Below are positions 27,081-35,544 of a stretch of DNA of 47,168 nt, piece by piece. This DNA is from Pseudomonadota bacterium (lineage in GTDB: Bacteria > Pseudomonadota > Gammaproteobacteria > Steroidobacterales > GCA-2729495): contig CAUJIY010000062.1 of the NCBI GenBank assembly GCA_963205295.1, forward strand, positions 1-47,168. The letters are read 5' to 3'. Under the pieces are notes generated by a model. It did not search any database. It saw only the letters and a list, made by a program, of their open reading frames with translations, and was not told where the DNA came from. Every line of letters starts with the position of its first letter. Position 1 is the stretch's first letter. Both the position numbers and the translations under genes were made by a program.

Positions 27081-28019
27081 ATGAAAGTCCTGTTTCACTA
27101 CGCAGCCGGACCGCGGCTGCGCGCGGAGGTCGCCGCGCAGTGCGGCGCAGGCATCAGCCTCGCGTATGCCCCGGAGGGTCCCGAGGAGCCGCTGTTCACC
27201 GAACTCGCCGATGCCGAGGCGATCTGGCACGTGTTGTGGCCGCTCACCGAGGCGGTCATCGCGCGCGCTCCGAAACTGCGCCTGATCCAGAAGATCGGCA
27301 TCGGCGTCAACACCATCGATCTCGCGGCCGCGCAACGCCGCGGCATCGCCGTGTGCAACATGCCGGGCACCAACAGCCGCGCGGTCGCCGAGATGACCTT
27401 GCTGCTGATGCTCAATACGCTGCGGCGCCAGTACGGCGTGGAACGCGCGCTGCGCGCCGGCCAGTGGGTCGTGGACGAGGCCACGCGCGAGTCCTTCGGG
27501 GAAATCGGCGGACGTACCGTCGGCATGGTCGGCTGCGGTGCCATTCCACAGATCCTCGCCCCGGTCCTCGAGGCCATGGGGGCCCGCGTCGTCTACACCG
27601 ACACCGAACCGAAAAGCGTTCCCTGGGAGTTCATGCCGCTCGACCAGCTGCTCGGTGCAGCCGATATCGTGACGCTGCACGTGCCGCTCGTCGACGCGAC
27701 CCTGAAGCTGATCGACCGCCAGCGCATCGCCCGCATGAAGCCCGGTGCGATCCTGATCAACACCGCGCGTGGGCCCCTGGTGGACGAGGCTGCGCTGTAC
27801 GAAGCGCTGACGAGCGGCCGGCTCGGCGGCGCAGGTCTCGACGTATTCGCCGACGAGCCGGTCCAGGCCGACAACCCGCTGCTGCAGCTGCCGAACGTGA
27901 CGGTGTCACCGCACCTGGCGTGGCTGACCCTGGAGACCTGGCGGCGCAGCATCGCCACCGCGCTGCGCAACGTGCAGGCCGTGCGCGACGGCACGCCGCT
28001 GGTCCACCGCGTGGTGTAA
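27081..28019 (+). CDS. D-isomer-specific 2-hydroxyacid dehydrogenase (phosphoglycerate dehydrogenase-like)
   Basis: NAD-dependent oxidoreductase of 312 residues; ATG 27081 with GAGGGAGATGAG directly upstream. Two Rossmann-type domains; catalytic triad R230 (NTARGPLVDE), E259 (FADEP) and H278 (SPHLAW). Adenine-ribose-binding D174 (VYTDTEP) points to NAD rather than NADP. Odd feature: the dinucleotide loop reads GCGAIP (151-156), with Pro where the third glycine of GxGxxG should be. No regulatory ACT domain, so not a full SerA. Substrate unknown; hydroxypyruvate, glyoxylate or a pathway-specific 2-hydroxyacid are options. Convergent with an rraA-like gene 18 bp away. Confidence 0.88.
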   Translation: MKVLFHYAAGPRLRAEVAAQCGAGISLAYAPEGPEEPLFTELADAEAIWHVLWPLTEAVIARAPKLRLIQKIGIGVNTIDLAAAQRRGIAVCNMPGTNSRAVAEMTLLLMLNTLRRQYGVERALRAGQWVVDEATRESFGEIGGRTVGMVGCGAIPQILAPVLEAMGARVVYTDTEPKSVPWEFMPLDQLLGAADIVTLHVPLVDATLKLIDRQRIARMKPGAILINTARGPLVDEAALYEALTSGRLGGAGLDVFADEPVQADNPLLQLPNVTVSPHLAWLTLETWRRSIATALRNVQAVRDGTPLVHRVV

Positions 28020-28037
28020 GCGCGGTTCGGCCGCGGC

Positions 28038-28721
28038 TCAGCGGCGCTCTTTGCGCCAGGCCTCGAAGGAAAAGTTCTCCGCCACGAAGTACTGGAGTCG
28101 TTTCGACTCCTTGTCGCGCACATCGGCACAGGCTCTGGCGACTTCGGCCGCAATGTCGACCGGCACGCGGGTCACGCCGTCGCCGTCGCAGACCAGGATG
28201 TCGCCCTGCAGGATGTGCAGGCCGGCGACGGTGACCGGTTCCCCCTGCGTGACGATGCCGAAGGGTCCGTGGCCCGGGGCGCGGCCCGTGGCCCAGAGGC
28301 CGATGCCCGACTCGTCGATGCCGGGTACGTCGCGCGCATTGCCGTCGACCACCGCGCCGACGGCGCCAAGCCGGCGCATGATGTACGCCATGCCGTCACC
28401 CATGATGGCGCCGCGGCGTGCTGGCATATCGATGTCCTGCAGCACGGCGATCACGGGCGCACCGACAGCGGCGACCGCATCGTAGAGCGCGTAGCGATCC
28501 ACGACGGGGCGGGCCGGCTTGTGCAGCGGCATCCAGGTGGACGTCACCGCATAACCGACCACGGTCCGCTGGCTCGCGGACATGTAGCGCAGCTCGGGTC
28601 CGGAATAGTCGTGCGTTTCCGGCACGTAGCCACGTACCACGACGGCCGCATTCTGCACGGTGGCGGAATCGAAGCTGGCCAGGGTCTCGAGGACGGCAGG
28701 ATCGACGGTGCTCAATGGCAT
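28038..28721 (-). CDS. RraA-like family protein (possible 4-hydroxy-4-methyl-2-oxoglutarate aldolase/decarboxylase)
   Basis: 227 residues. The HMG/CHA aldolase-RraA fold is indicated by GDGMAYIMRRLGAVGAVVDG and R130-D131 (NARD), the metal and substrate site, and by DILVCDGDGV in the C-terminal part. The usual Gly-Glu before the helix is Gly-Asp (108-109). Family members either cleave 4-hydroxy-4-methyl-2-oxoglutarate or oxaloacetate, or bind RNase E; in a catabolic neighbourhood the lyase role is more likely. Divergent from a VOC gene across 238 bp that contain a 12-bp palindrome. Confidence 0.85.
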   Translation of the reverse strand: MPLSTVDPAVLETLASFDSATVQNAAVVVRGYVPETHDYSGPELRYMSASQRTVVGYAVTSTWMPLHKPARPVVDRYALYDAVAAVGAPVIAVLQDIDMPARRGAIMGDGMAYIMRRLGAVGAVVDGNARDVPGIDESGIGLWATGRAPGHGPFGIVTQGEPVTVAGLHILQGDILVCDGDGVTRVPVDIAAEVARACADVRDKESKRLQYFVAENFSFEAWRKERR

Positions 28722-28769
28722 GGAATCACCCGTTGGGTAGGTCAGGGGTTGTGAAACAGGTCACGTTGG

Positions 28770-28796
28770 ACGATCTGCGGCAGCGCCGCAGATCGT
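28770..28796. promoter_or_regulatory. Perfect 12-bp inverted repeat between rraA-like and VOC genes
   Basis: ACGATCTGCGGC (28770-28781), spacer AGC, GCCGCAGATCGT (28785-28796). It lies 48 bp before the rraA-like start and 163 bp before the VOC start, with no T-run on either side, so an operator for a dimeric regulator fits better than a terminator. No regulator gene is adjacent. Confidence 0.5.
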
Positions 28797-28959
28797 GGCA
28801 GGTGTGCAACAGCCCGGGGCTGCCGACCGGCAGAACCAGCGACAGCCGGCGCACCGGCCGGCGCGACTGCAGGGCGACGAGACGGTATGGACTATTTTTC
28901 GAATCGGTGCCAAGATTGTCAAGCTTATTGACCAACTCAACCTATCGGAGAGACCTGAA

Positions 28960-29526
28960 ATGAGCGCACAGACCGCGACCCCCAAGGGACCCGCACCGAA
29001 GATTCTCAGCACCCATCACTCCGCCTACCGCTGTTTCGACGCCGAGGAAACCCGTCGTTTCTGGGAAGGCATCATGGGCATGGAACTTGCCGCGGCCCTG
29101 TCCTTCGACAAGATCTCGGGAACGGATATCAAGCTCGACTACATGCATCTGTTCTTCAAGATGGGCGACGGCAATTTCGTTGCCTTCTTCGATCTGCCGG
29201 ACCACATGCGGCCGGACCTGTTCAAGATCCGCAGCGGCTTTGTCCGCCACATCGCCTTCGAAGTGTCGACCGAGGCCGAGCTGGAGACCTTTGCCAAGCG
29301 CTGGCGCGATGCCGGTCTCAAGGTCGACTCGGATCTCGACCACAGCTTCGTCCGCTCGGTCTATACCTACGACCCGAACGGTATCCAGGTCGAGATCCTG
29401 TGGAAGGAGCCCCGGTACAACGAGATCCTGACGGCTGCCAAGGGGCAGGTAAACAAGAGCATGTCCGACTGGACCAACAAGACCAAGGCCCGCAAGGACG
29501 CCTACCGCAAGGAGCACGCTGCCTGA
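28960..29526 (+). CDS. VOC-family (glyoxalase/extradiol dioxygenase fold) protein
   Basis: 188 residues; ATG 28960 with GGAG 9 nt upstream. Paired beta-alpha-beta-beta-beta modules are visible, and likely metal ligands are H20 (THHSAYRC), H97 (VRHIAFEV) and E145 (GIQVEIL), the two-His-one-Glu set of type I extradiol dioxygenases and related enzymes. Closely similar to the convergent VOC protein encoded at 29642-30214, so the pair are paralogues. The C-terminal Lys/Arg-rich tail (TNKTKARKDAYRK) is typical of neither glyoxalase I nor FosA. Substrate unknown. Confidence 0.85.
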   Translation: MSAQTATPKGPAPKILSTHHSAYRCFDAEETRRFWEGIMGMELAAALSFDKISGTDIKLDYMHLFFKMGDGNFVAFFDLPDHMRPDLFKIRSGFVRHIAFEVSTEAELETFAKRWRDAGLKVDSDLDHSFVRSVYTYDPNGIQVEILWKEPRYNEILTAAKGQVNKSMSDWTNKTKARKDAYRKEHAA

Positions 29527-29541
29527 GTGCGGCTGGAACCG

Positions 29542-29567
29542 GCGGCGGTGCGCCAGTGCACCGCCGC
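29542..29567. terminator. GC-rich hairpin between convergent VOC genes
   Basis: GCGGCGGTGC (29542-29551), loop GCCAGT, GCACCGCCGC (29558-29567), a perfect 10-bp stem 15 bp after the plus-strand VOC stop. No clear T-run follows, so it may be a weak terminator or a transcript-end stabiliser. Confidence 0.5.
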
Positions 29568-29641
29568 GTTCCACTCAGAGGCATGGGTCGCCGACGGAGT
29601 TCCTGTCGGCGGCCCGTCCACTGATCTCGCCGGACCTGGTG

Positions 29642-30214
29642 CTACCTGCGGCGGCTGCGCCGGTCGATGGCAGCGGCGCCGAACCGGCGCTCCTTTTCCG
29701 CCCGCATGCGCTGCGACCACTCGGCGATGCTCGCGCGTGCCCGGGCCGGATCGGACATCTCCTCTTCCCAGGCACCCGTGCGGCAGGTGAGTTCGACCTG
29801 CAGGCCATTCGGATCGTACATGTAGACCGACTTCACGAACCCGTGATCGACCGGTCCGAGGCAGCTCACGCCGGCCTCGTTGATCTGCTTCTGCCAGGCC
29901 AGCAGCGATGCTTCATCCGGCACTTCCAGTGCCAGGTGACGATCGAAACTGTGCGCGCGCGCAAACTTGCTCTCGTCGGCGGTCTCCGGCTGGTCGAAGA
30001 AGGCGATCGTTTCGCCGTTCCCCAGCTGGAAGAACAGGTGCATGTAGGGGATGCGCTCGCCGGTTCCGGGAACGTCCTCGAAAACGGGGGCCGTCGCCAG
30101 CGGCAGACCGAGCACATCCTCGTAGAACCAGCGCGTCTGTTCGGCGTCACGGCAGCGGTAGGCGGCGTGGTTGATGCCGCGTGGACGTTCGAGGCTGGCT
30201 GACTTCTTCACCAC
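29642..30214 (-). CDS. VOC-family protein, paralogue of the 28960-29526 product
   Basis: 190 residues from a GTG at 30214 with GGAGG 9 nt upstream; an adjacent GTG at 30211 is also possible. Metal ligands are H16 (INHAAYRC), H93 (DRHLALEV) and E141 (GLQVEL). Shared stretches with the neighbour include YMHLFF and VKSVYMYDPNG, which set both within one VOC subfamily. It is the last gene of a minus-strand series behind an acyl-CoA ligase (126 bp gap). The substrate is unknown; an oxidative ring or side-chain cleavage or an isomerisation is possible. Confidence 0.85.
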   Translation of the reverse strand: MVKKSASLERPRGINHAAYRCRDAEQTRWFYEDVLGLPLATAPVFEDVPGTGERIPYMHLFFQLGNGETIAFFDQPETADESKFARAHSFDRHLALEVPDEASLLAWQKQINEAGVSCLGPVDHGFVKSVYMYDPNGLQVELTCRTGAWEEEMSDPARARASIAEWSQRMRAEKERRFGAAAIDRRSRRR

Positions 30215-30340
30215 CGTGGGGTTCCTCCAGTAAGGGTCGTTCCTGCGGACGACGTGCGGGACGCCATTGAACAACGGATGGCCGAAGCCCTGCAACCGCA
30301 CGGTAACCGGCTGCCTGGCGCACCGGCTGGATCGCGGGCC

Positions 30341-31894
30341 TCAGATCTTGCGCTTGCGACCAGCCCAGTATGGTTCACGCAGTTTCGCCTTGAGGATCTT
30401 GCCTGCGGCATTCATGGGCAGCGGCTGGGTGCGGACCTCGACCGAGCGCGGGCACTTGTATCCGGCGATGCGTTCACGGCAGAAGGCGGCAACCTCGTCC
30501 GGCGTGGCCGTCGTGCCGTCGCGCAGCGTGACGATGGCGTGCACGCTCTCGCCCCACTGCTCGCTCGGAATGCCGATCACCGCGCACTGCGCCACGGCAG
30601 GATGCCGCGAGACGACACCCTCGACCTCGGTGGAATAGACGTTCTCGCCGCCCGAGATGATCATGTCCTTGAGCCGGTCGGTGACGTAGATGAAGCCGGC
30701 AGCATCCATGTAGCCGGCGTCGCCGGTGTGCAGCCAGCCGTCGCGGATCACCTCGCGGGTCAGATCGGGGTTCTTCCAGTAGCCCTTCATGACGACCGGT
30801 CCGCGGATCACGATCTCGCCGACCGTGCCGCGCTCGACCTCGTGGTCCGTGGTATCGACGATCCTCGCCTCGCAGGTCGGCACCGCGCGGCCTGCGGCCC
30901 GCGTGCGGCCGGCATCGACGGCCGCCTGGGTGTGGTGCTCCGGCCCGAGGTACAGCGGCCCCGGGGCCTCCGTCATGCCGTAGGCCTGGGCGAAGCGCAG
31001 CTGCGGAAACCGGCTCCGCGCTTCCTCGAGGATCCGCGGCGGCATCGGTGAGGCAGCGTAGCCGAGCATGCGCAGGCTGGTCAGGTCGTAGGCGCCGACA
31101 TTCGGATGAAAGAGCATGCGCTCGAACATCACGGGCACCGACAGGCAGCAGGTCACCTTGTGCTCGTCGATGGCGCGCAGGGCGTCCTCGGGTTCGAACT
31201 TCGGCAGGATGACATGGGTGCCGGCCACCGCGGTCGTGACCAGCACGCCGAGGCAGGACAGGTGGAACATCGGCGTGACGTGCAGGTGCACCAGGTCCTG
31301 TTCGACACGCTCCGACACCAGGAACGTGAGGATGAAATGGAACAGGCTGTCGTGCGTGTGCATGCCGCCCTTCGGGACACCGGTCGTTCCGCCGGTGTAG
31401 AAGATGACGGCCAGGTCGTCCCCGCCGCGCCGTTCGTCCGGGATCGGTTCTGCGGCCGCAGCGGCCGCGGTGTAGGACACGGCCGCGCTCACGCCGGAGC
31501 GGTCCGCATCCATGACGATGGCGTGGCGCAGGCGCGGGATGCGCGCGCGCAGCGCGGTGACGATGTCGCGGAACTGCTCCTCGAAGACGAGGATCTCGGC
31601 TTCCGAGTGATCGACGATGTAGGCCAGCTCGTCGATCTGCAGCCGGAAGTTGACAGGGACGAGCACGCCCCCGGCCCACGGCACTGCGTACAGGCACTCG
31701 ACGAAGCGGTCGCTGTTCGTCGAGACGATCGCTACTTTCGTGTCGTGCCGGACGCCAAAGTGCCTGAGCATGCCGGCCGTCCTGGCGACCGTGGCGTGGA
31801 ATTCACGCCAGGTGCGGCGCAGCTGGCCGTACACGATGGCGAGACCATCCGGGTTGACCTGGACGGCGCGATGCAGGCTCTGGGTCAGTTCCAT
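30341..31894 (-). CDS. Acyl-CoA ligase (AMP-forming, ANL superfamily)
   Basis: Activates a carboxylic acid as its CoA thioester via an acyl-adenylate. 517 residues from ATG 31894 with GGAA upstream. P-loop-like motif YTGGTTGVPKG at 166-176, YGMTEA in the middle, GDAGYMDAAGF with the hinge region DRLKDMIISGGENVY, and catalytic K499 near the end (AAGKILKAKL). Substrate cannot be read from sequence; medium or aromatic acids are possible. Fourteen bp behind the DUF3604 gene, so part of the same operon. Confidence 0.92.
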   Translation of the reverse strand: MELTQSLHRAVQVNPDGLAIVYGQLRRTWREFHATVARTAGMLRHFGVRHDTKVAIVSTNSDRFVECLYAVPWAGGVLVPVNFRLQIDELAYIVDHSEAEILVFEEQFRDIVTALRARIPRLRHAIVMDADRSGVSAAVSYTAAAAAAEPIPDERRGGDDLAVIFYTGGTTGVPKGGMHTHDSLFHFILTFLVSERVEQDLVHLHVTPMFHLSCLGVLVTTAVAGTHVILPKFEPEDALRAIDEHKVTCCLSVPVMFERMLFHPNVGAYDLTSLRMLGYAASPMPPRILEEARSRFPQLRFAQAYGMTEAPGPLYLGPEHHTQAAVDAGRTRAAGRAVPTCEARIVDTTDHEVERGTVGEIVIRGPVVMKGYWKNPDLTREVIRDGWLHTGDAGYMDAAGFIYVTDRLKDMIISGGENVYSTEVEGVVSRHPAVAQCAVIGIPSEQWGESVHAIVTLRDGTTATPDEVAAFCRERIAGYKCPRSVEVRTQPLPMNAAGKILKAKLREPYWAGRKRKI

Positions 31895-31908
31895 CGGTGT
31901 TCCTTGCG

Positions 31909-33639
31909 TCAGGGCAGACGCCAGATCGGGGATGCCCAGGCGCGCTCGCGGATCATGCGGTCCTGCTCGGGCGTGCAGTCTCCCGCCGCCTGGCAGTCGT
32001 GCCTGGACCAGCGCGAGGTCGGGCGTTCGAGCACGCGTGCGTACCAGTAGGCGGGCCTCGAGGCATCGTAATCCGCATCGCGGAACACGGCGCAAACCGC
32101 CGGCGCGGGCAGCGCCCCGTCGATCGGCAACGTGAGCACCTGCTCCTCGATGCCGCGTGGGCCGAGGACGCCGCGCACGATCTCGATCCGCTCCAGCGGT
32201 TCACGGTCCATGAGCGCCTGGACCACGAACTGGGGCCGGAATCCCCGCTCTGCCGGCAGGGTTCCGCCCATCGGGATGGCGCTGTCGGGTACCGCACTCG
32301 TGCCGCACGGATCGGCCGTGGCAGCGGCCATGGCAAAGAAGCGCAGGACGATCCGCGGTCCGCTGGTGCCGTAGACCTCGCGGCGCTTGAGTGCGGCAAA
32401 GACGCTCGACCGCGTGTTCTCCTCCGCCCAGACCGCCACGAGTCCGCCCGGGCTCCGGGCCAGAGAGAGGGAGAGGCGTTTCGCCGGGTCGACTTCCCCG
32501 CCGAAATGGCCACGCCAGGAATCCTCGTCGACGGCACCCGCCGTGCCGCTGTGGGTGTCGGTGCCGGCGACGGCGCCGAGTTGCAGCGGGTTGAACTGCC
32601 GGCGTTGCTGCATCTCCAGGCCGCGCGCGAGCAGGGTGCGGTAGTAGGCCGACCGGAGCGTGTTCCAGGTCTTTTCGTCGGGGGCGCTCGCCCCAGGTAC
32701 CTTGAAGCGCGAGGGCAGGCTGAACTCGAACCCGCAGTCGCCGGTGTCGTCGGCGCCGAAAGCCGGCAGGCACTCGCTGGCGCCCTTGTGCTGGTAGATC
32801 TCGGCAAGGCGCTCGAAGCGGGCGCGCCGGCGCAGGCTGATCTCCGGCGCCGACTCGACGTCGAAGCCGCCACCTTCGGCGAGGTTCATGTTGTGCGGGA
32901 TGGCGACGACGTCGCAGCCGTCCTCCGGGCGGCAGTGTCGCTCGAGGCTCTCCCACATCACATCGACGGTCGGCTGGTCGACGGAATTGATGGGAAACGG
33001 CGGGACCTTGTCCGTGGCGTAGATCAGGTTGCGGTGCCAGTGCCGCATGTTCGGGGTGGCCGACCATTCGTTGCCGATGAATGCCGTGAACCGGCAGGGT
33101 TCATCGGCCTCGTTCGCGATCTTCTGCACGCGCAGCCACTGCGAACGGCGCGCCGCCTCGCAGCGCGCCTGGTCCCCGCTGCACACCGGCGCCGGCTTGC
33201 TGTGCTCGTCGGCGAACAGCGGTGCCACGAAGCGGCGGAATCCCGGGATCGCCGGGTCGTCGCTGCTGGTCTGGCGAAACTGTGCGCAGTAGTCGATGTC
33301 GCTGTAGAGCGGATCGGTGCACAGCCAGGTGACATCGAAATACTCGGCGTGGTCGGTGACGGCGGCGAAGTCGAGCGGACGGCGCAGGCGCACCCGCGTG
33401 CGCCGGTCGCTCAGCGTCAGTTCCTGGCCCCGGGCGAAGGCGAAGGCGTCCGCCGGGTCGACCCGGGTGCCTACTGCATACGCATCGATCGAATATGCCG
33501 TGTGAACGTGCAGGTCGCCGAACAGGACCTGCCGGGTGCCTGCGCCCGGATCCGGGCCCGGGCATGCGGCAAAGGCGGGCAGGGCCAGTGCGACACCGCC
33601 ACTGAGCAGCAGGGCGGGAAGGCGGTTTGTCGTGTTCAT
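31909..33639 (-). CDS. DUF3604 protein, PHP-like putative metallohydrolase, exported
   Basis: 576 residues with a signal peptide (cleavage near PAFAA, about 25). The PHP-type metal motifs GDLHVHTAYS (41-50) and VTDHAE (94-99), and later AIPHNMN, indicate a metal-dependent phosphoesterase/hydrolase-like fold in the periplasm. Multiple cysteines (several C pairs) suggest disulfides, consistent with export. The function of DUF3604 is not established; such genes recur next to HupE/UreJ-like, PPIase and TonB-receptor genes in aerobic gamma- and alphaproteobacteria. Confidence 0.88.
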   Translation of the reverse strand: MNTTNRLPALLLSGGVALALPAFAACPGPDPGAGTRQVLFGDLHVHTAYSIDAYAVGTRVDPADAFAFARGQELTLSDRRTRVRLRRPLDFAAVTDHAEYFDVTWLCTDPLYSDIDYCAQFRQTSSDDPAIPGFRRFVAPLFADEHSKPAPVCSGDQARCEAARRSQWLRVQKIANEADEPCRFTAFIGNEWSATPNMRHWHRNLIYATDKVPPFPINSVDQPTVDVMWESLERHCRPEDGCDVVAIPHNMNLAEGGGFDVESAPEISLRRRARFERLAEIYQHKGASECLPAFGADDTGDCGFEFSLPSRFKVPGASAPDEKTWNTLRSAYYRTLLARGLEMQQRRQFNPLQLGAVAGTDTHSGTAGAVDEDSWRGHFGGEVDPAKRLSLSLARSPGGLVAVWAEENTRSSVFAALKRREVYGTSGPRIVLRFFAMAAATADPCGTSAVPDSAIPMGGTLPAERGFRPQFVVQALMDREPLERIEIVRGVLGPRGIEEQVLTLPIDGALPAPAVCAVFRDADYDASRPAYWYARVLERPTSRWSRHDCQAAGDCTPEQDRMIRERAWASPIWRLP

Positions 33640-33643
33640 CGGC

Positions 33644-34612
33644 CTAGAACCTCTGCAGGCACCAGAAGACGCCGGCGCTGCCGGTCAGGAGCGCGGCGGA
33701 CCTCGCCACCGGCGTCATGCCGCCGGCCCAGACGCGCTGCACGGCACGCAGCAGGATCCAGCCGGCGAGGAGCAGGACGACCTGGCCGATCTCGACGCCG
33801 AGATTGAAAGCCGCGAGCGACACCGCCAGGCGCCCCGATGGCAGTCCGATCAGGTCGAGCCCCCCCGCGAAGCCCAGGCCGTGGATGAGGCCGAAGACCA
33901 GAGCCGTCCCCTGCAGGCGATGACCTGTTGCAGCGCCGGCAGCCTGGACCCGATAGAGCTCCCGCGCCGCGATGACCAGCGTCAGGGCGATCCCCAGCTC
34001 CGCGAGCGCGGGGTCGACCACGATCGTGCGGGTGGCCGCGAGCACGAGCGTGGCGCTGTGGCCGATCGTGAACAGGGTGGCGATGCGCACGAGCGCTCCC
34101 GGCCGCGGAGCGAGGAGCAGCAGTGCCAGCAGGAACAGCAGGTGGTCGGCACCGGCGAAGATGTGCGTGGTGCCGAGGGCCACGTATTCGGCGGCTCCCG
34201 CCAGTGCGGACCGGCTGCCAGCCTCCCACGGCACCTCGTAGCTGTCCGCGCCGGTGAGCAGCCGCGCCACCGGGGCCTGTCCGTCCTTGCCGACGGACAA
34301 GACCAGCTGGGTGTCGGGCGACAGCCCCGACAGCCGCAGCAGCGCCCGGCCGCCGGCGCCATCGCAGCGTACGGGGATTGCCGCGTCGGCAGCTGCGGGC
34401 AGCGCCGGGCTGGTGCACGGACCGCCGATCGACAGCTGCGGCAGGGGATCGGCGGCGGTCGAACGCCAGTGCACCTCCAGCACCTGGTCGTCGAGCGGTA
34501 CGATGCTGAGCTGCGCCAGACGCAGTCCGTGGGCCAGTGCTGCAACCGGCAGGAGCGACATGGCCCATGACAGGCACAGGATGGTACCGGCCAGCCTGTT
34601 CCGGCGCGTCAT
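33644..34612 (-). CDS. HupE/UreJ family membrane protein
   Basis: 322 residues with a signal sequence, a periplasmic domain of about 110 residues and then about six membrane spans. The membrane part starts with GTTHIFAGADHLLFLLALLL (H150, D156, H157) and contains TIGHSATLV (H185), the His/Asp pattern of the HupE/UreJ metal-transporter fold. Canonical HupE carries nickel; this longer type with an N-terminal extracytoplasmic domain has no proven substrate and could deliver a metal to the neighbouring DUF3604 protein (inference). Its ATG overlaps the PPIase stop. Confidence 0.88.
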   Translation of the reverse strand: MTRRNRLAGTILCLSWAMSLLPVAALAHGLRLAQLSIVPLDDQVLEVHWRSTAADPLPQLSIGGPCTSPALPAAADAAIPVRCDGAGGRALLRLSGLSPDTQLVLSVGKDGQAPVARLLTGADSYEVPWEAGSRSALAGAAEYVALGTTHIFAGADHLLFLLALLLLAPRPGALVRIATLFTIGHSATLVLAATRTIVVDPALAELGIALTLVIAARELYRVQAAGAATGHRLQGTALVFGLIHGLGFAGGLDLIGLPSGRLAVSLAAFNLGVEIGQVVLLLAGWILLRAVQRVWAGGMTPVARSAALLTGSAGVFWCLQRF

Positions 34613-35520
34613 GGCGGGTCCTGCTGCGCCAGCGTTGCCGCGGCCAGCGCCAGCCGACCTTCGGTGGTCGCCGGGTCACCCGGCTGCGATCCGGCGCGAT
34701 AGGTCCCGGCCAGCTGCCGCAGCAGCTCCTGCCGGGCGTGCTGGCGTACGCGTTGCGACCACAGCGCCACCAGCGTCGTGCGCTTTTCCTCGAACGTCGG
34801 CGTCCGTGCAGCGACATGCTCCCGGATCCAGACCAGGTGCGAGCCGAAGCGCGACGCCAGGGGACCGACCCAGGTTCCGGCGGGTGCGGCGGCAAGGGCC
34901 TGTGCAAACGCGGGGCCGAACTGCGCGGCGATCTCCGCTTCGCTCCACCGGTGGATTTCCGTTCCCAGCGCGAATGCCTCGCCGGCACCGCGCGGACAGC
35001 TGTCGGCCGGCGCCGGCTGGCCTGCGGCCGCCCCCGCAGGCCAGGGCGTGCGCGAGTAGGCGTGGCAGAAGGAGATGCGTGCCGGTTCGCTCCAGCGCGG
35101 CGTCATCTCGCGGTAGAGCGCCTGCAACCCGGCCACGTCCGGCACGCGGCCGGCGAGCTCGAGCTCCTCGGTGAGCAGCAGCAGCTTCTGCGCGAGGTGC
35201 CGCCGGATCACCAGGTCGTCACGATCGAGCCCGCGCCGCAACGCTTCGCGATAGAGCAGTTCATCGCCGAGCACGCGCACGTCGGCCTCCAGGCGTTGCT
35301 CTGCGGTGAGCGCCGGAGTGGCCAGGAAGGCGGCCATCTGCTCCTGTGCCTCCTCGACGCGCCAGTCCGGAATGACGACGCGGCGGGTGTCGAGCCACTG
35401 TCCGGCGGCGAACGCGAGGCTGCCGAGGACGACGAACTGCAGCAGCGGTTCACCGCTGGCGCGCCGCAGCAGGGCGGCGGCGCGCCGGAACCAGGATTGC
35501 CTGACGCCTTGCACCGGCAC
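34609..35520 (-). CDS. Membrane-anchored peptidyl-prolyl cis-trans isomerase (parvulin/PpiC-like)
   Basis: 303 residues, GTG start at 35520. One N-terminal span (about 27-42, LLQFVVLGSLAFAAG), then a SurA-like helical region (EQMAAFLATPALTAEQRLEADVR etc.) and a parvulin-type C-terminal part (FALGTEIHRWSEAEIAAQFG, GTWVGPLASRFGSHLVWI). Probably helps fold periplasmic or outer-membrane proteins such as the DUF3604 product or the TonB receptor. Overlaps the HupE-like gene by 4 bp. Confidence 0.85.
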   Translation of the reverse strand: MPVQGVRQSWFRRAAALLRRASGEPLLQFVVLGSLAFAAGQWLDTRRVVIPDWRVEEAQEQMAAFLATPALTAEQRLEADVRVLGDELLYREALRRGLDRDDLVIRRHLAQKLLLLTEELELAGRVPDVAGLQALYREMTPRWSEPARISFCHAYSRTPWPAGAAAGQPAPADSCPRGAGEAFALGTEIHRWSEAEIAAQFGPAFAQALAAAPAGTWVGPLASRFGSHLVWIREHVAARTPTFEEKRTTLVALWSQRVRQHARQELLRQLAGTYRAGSQPGDPATTEGRLALAAATLAQQDPP

Positions 35521-35544
35521 CCGAGCTCGGTCAGGCCACCCGGT

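Noticed and set aside
27081..28019. Complete SerA (D-3-phosphoglycerate dehydrogenase) for serine synthesis
   Set aside because: Short form without ACT domain, unusual cofactor loop and a catabolic neighbourhood; a specific serA call is not supported.
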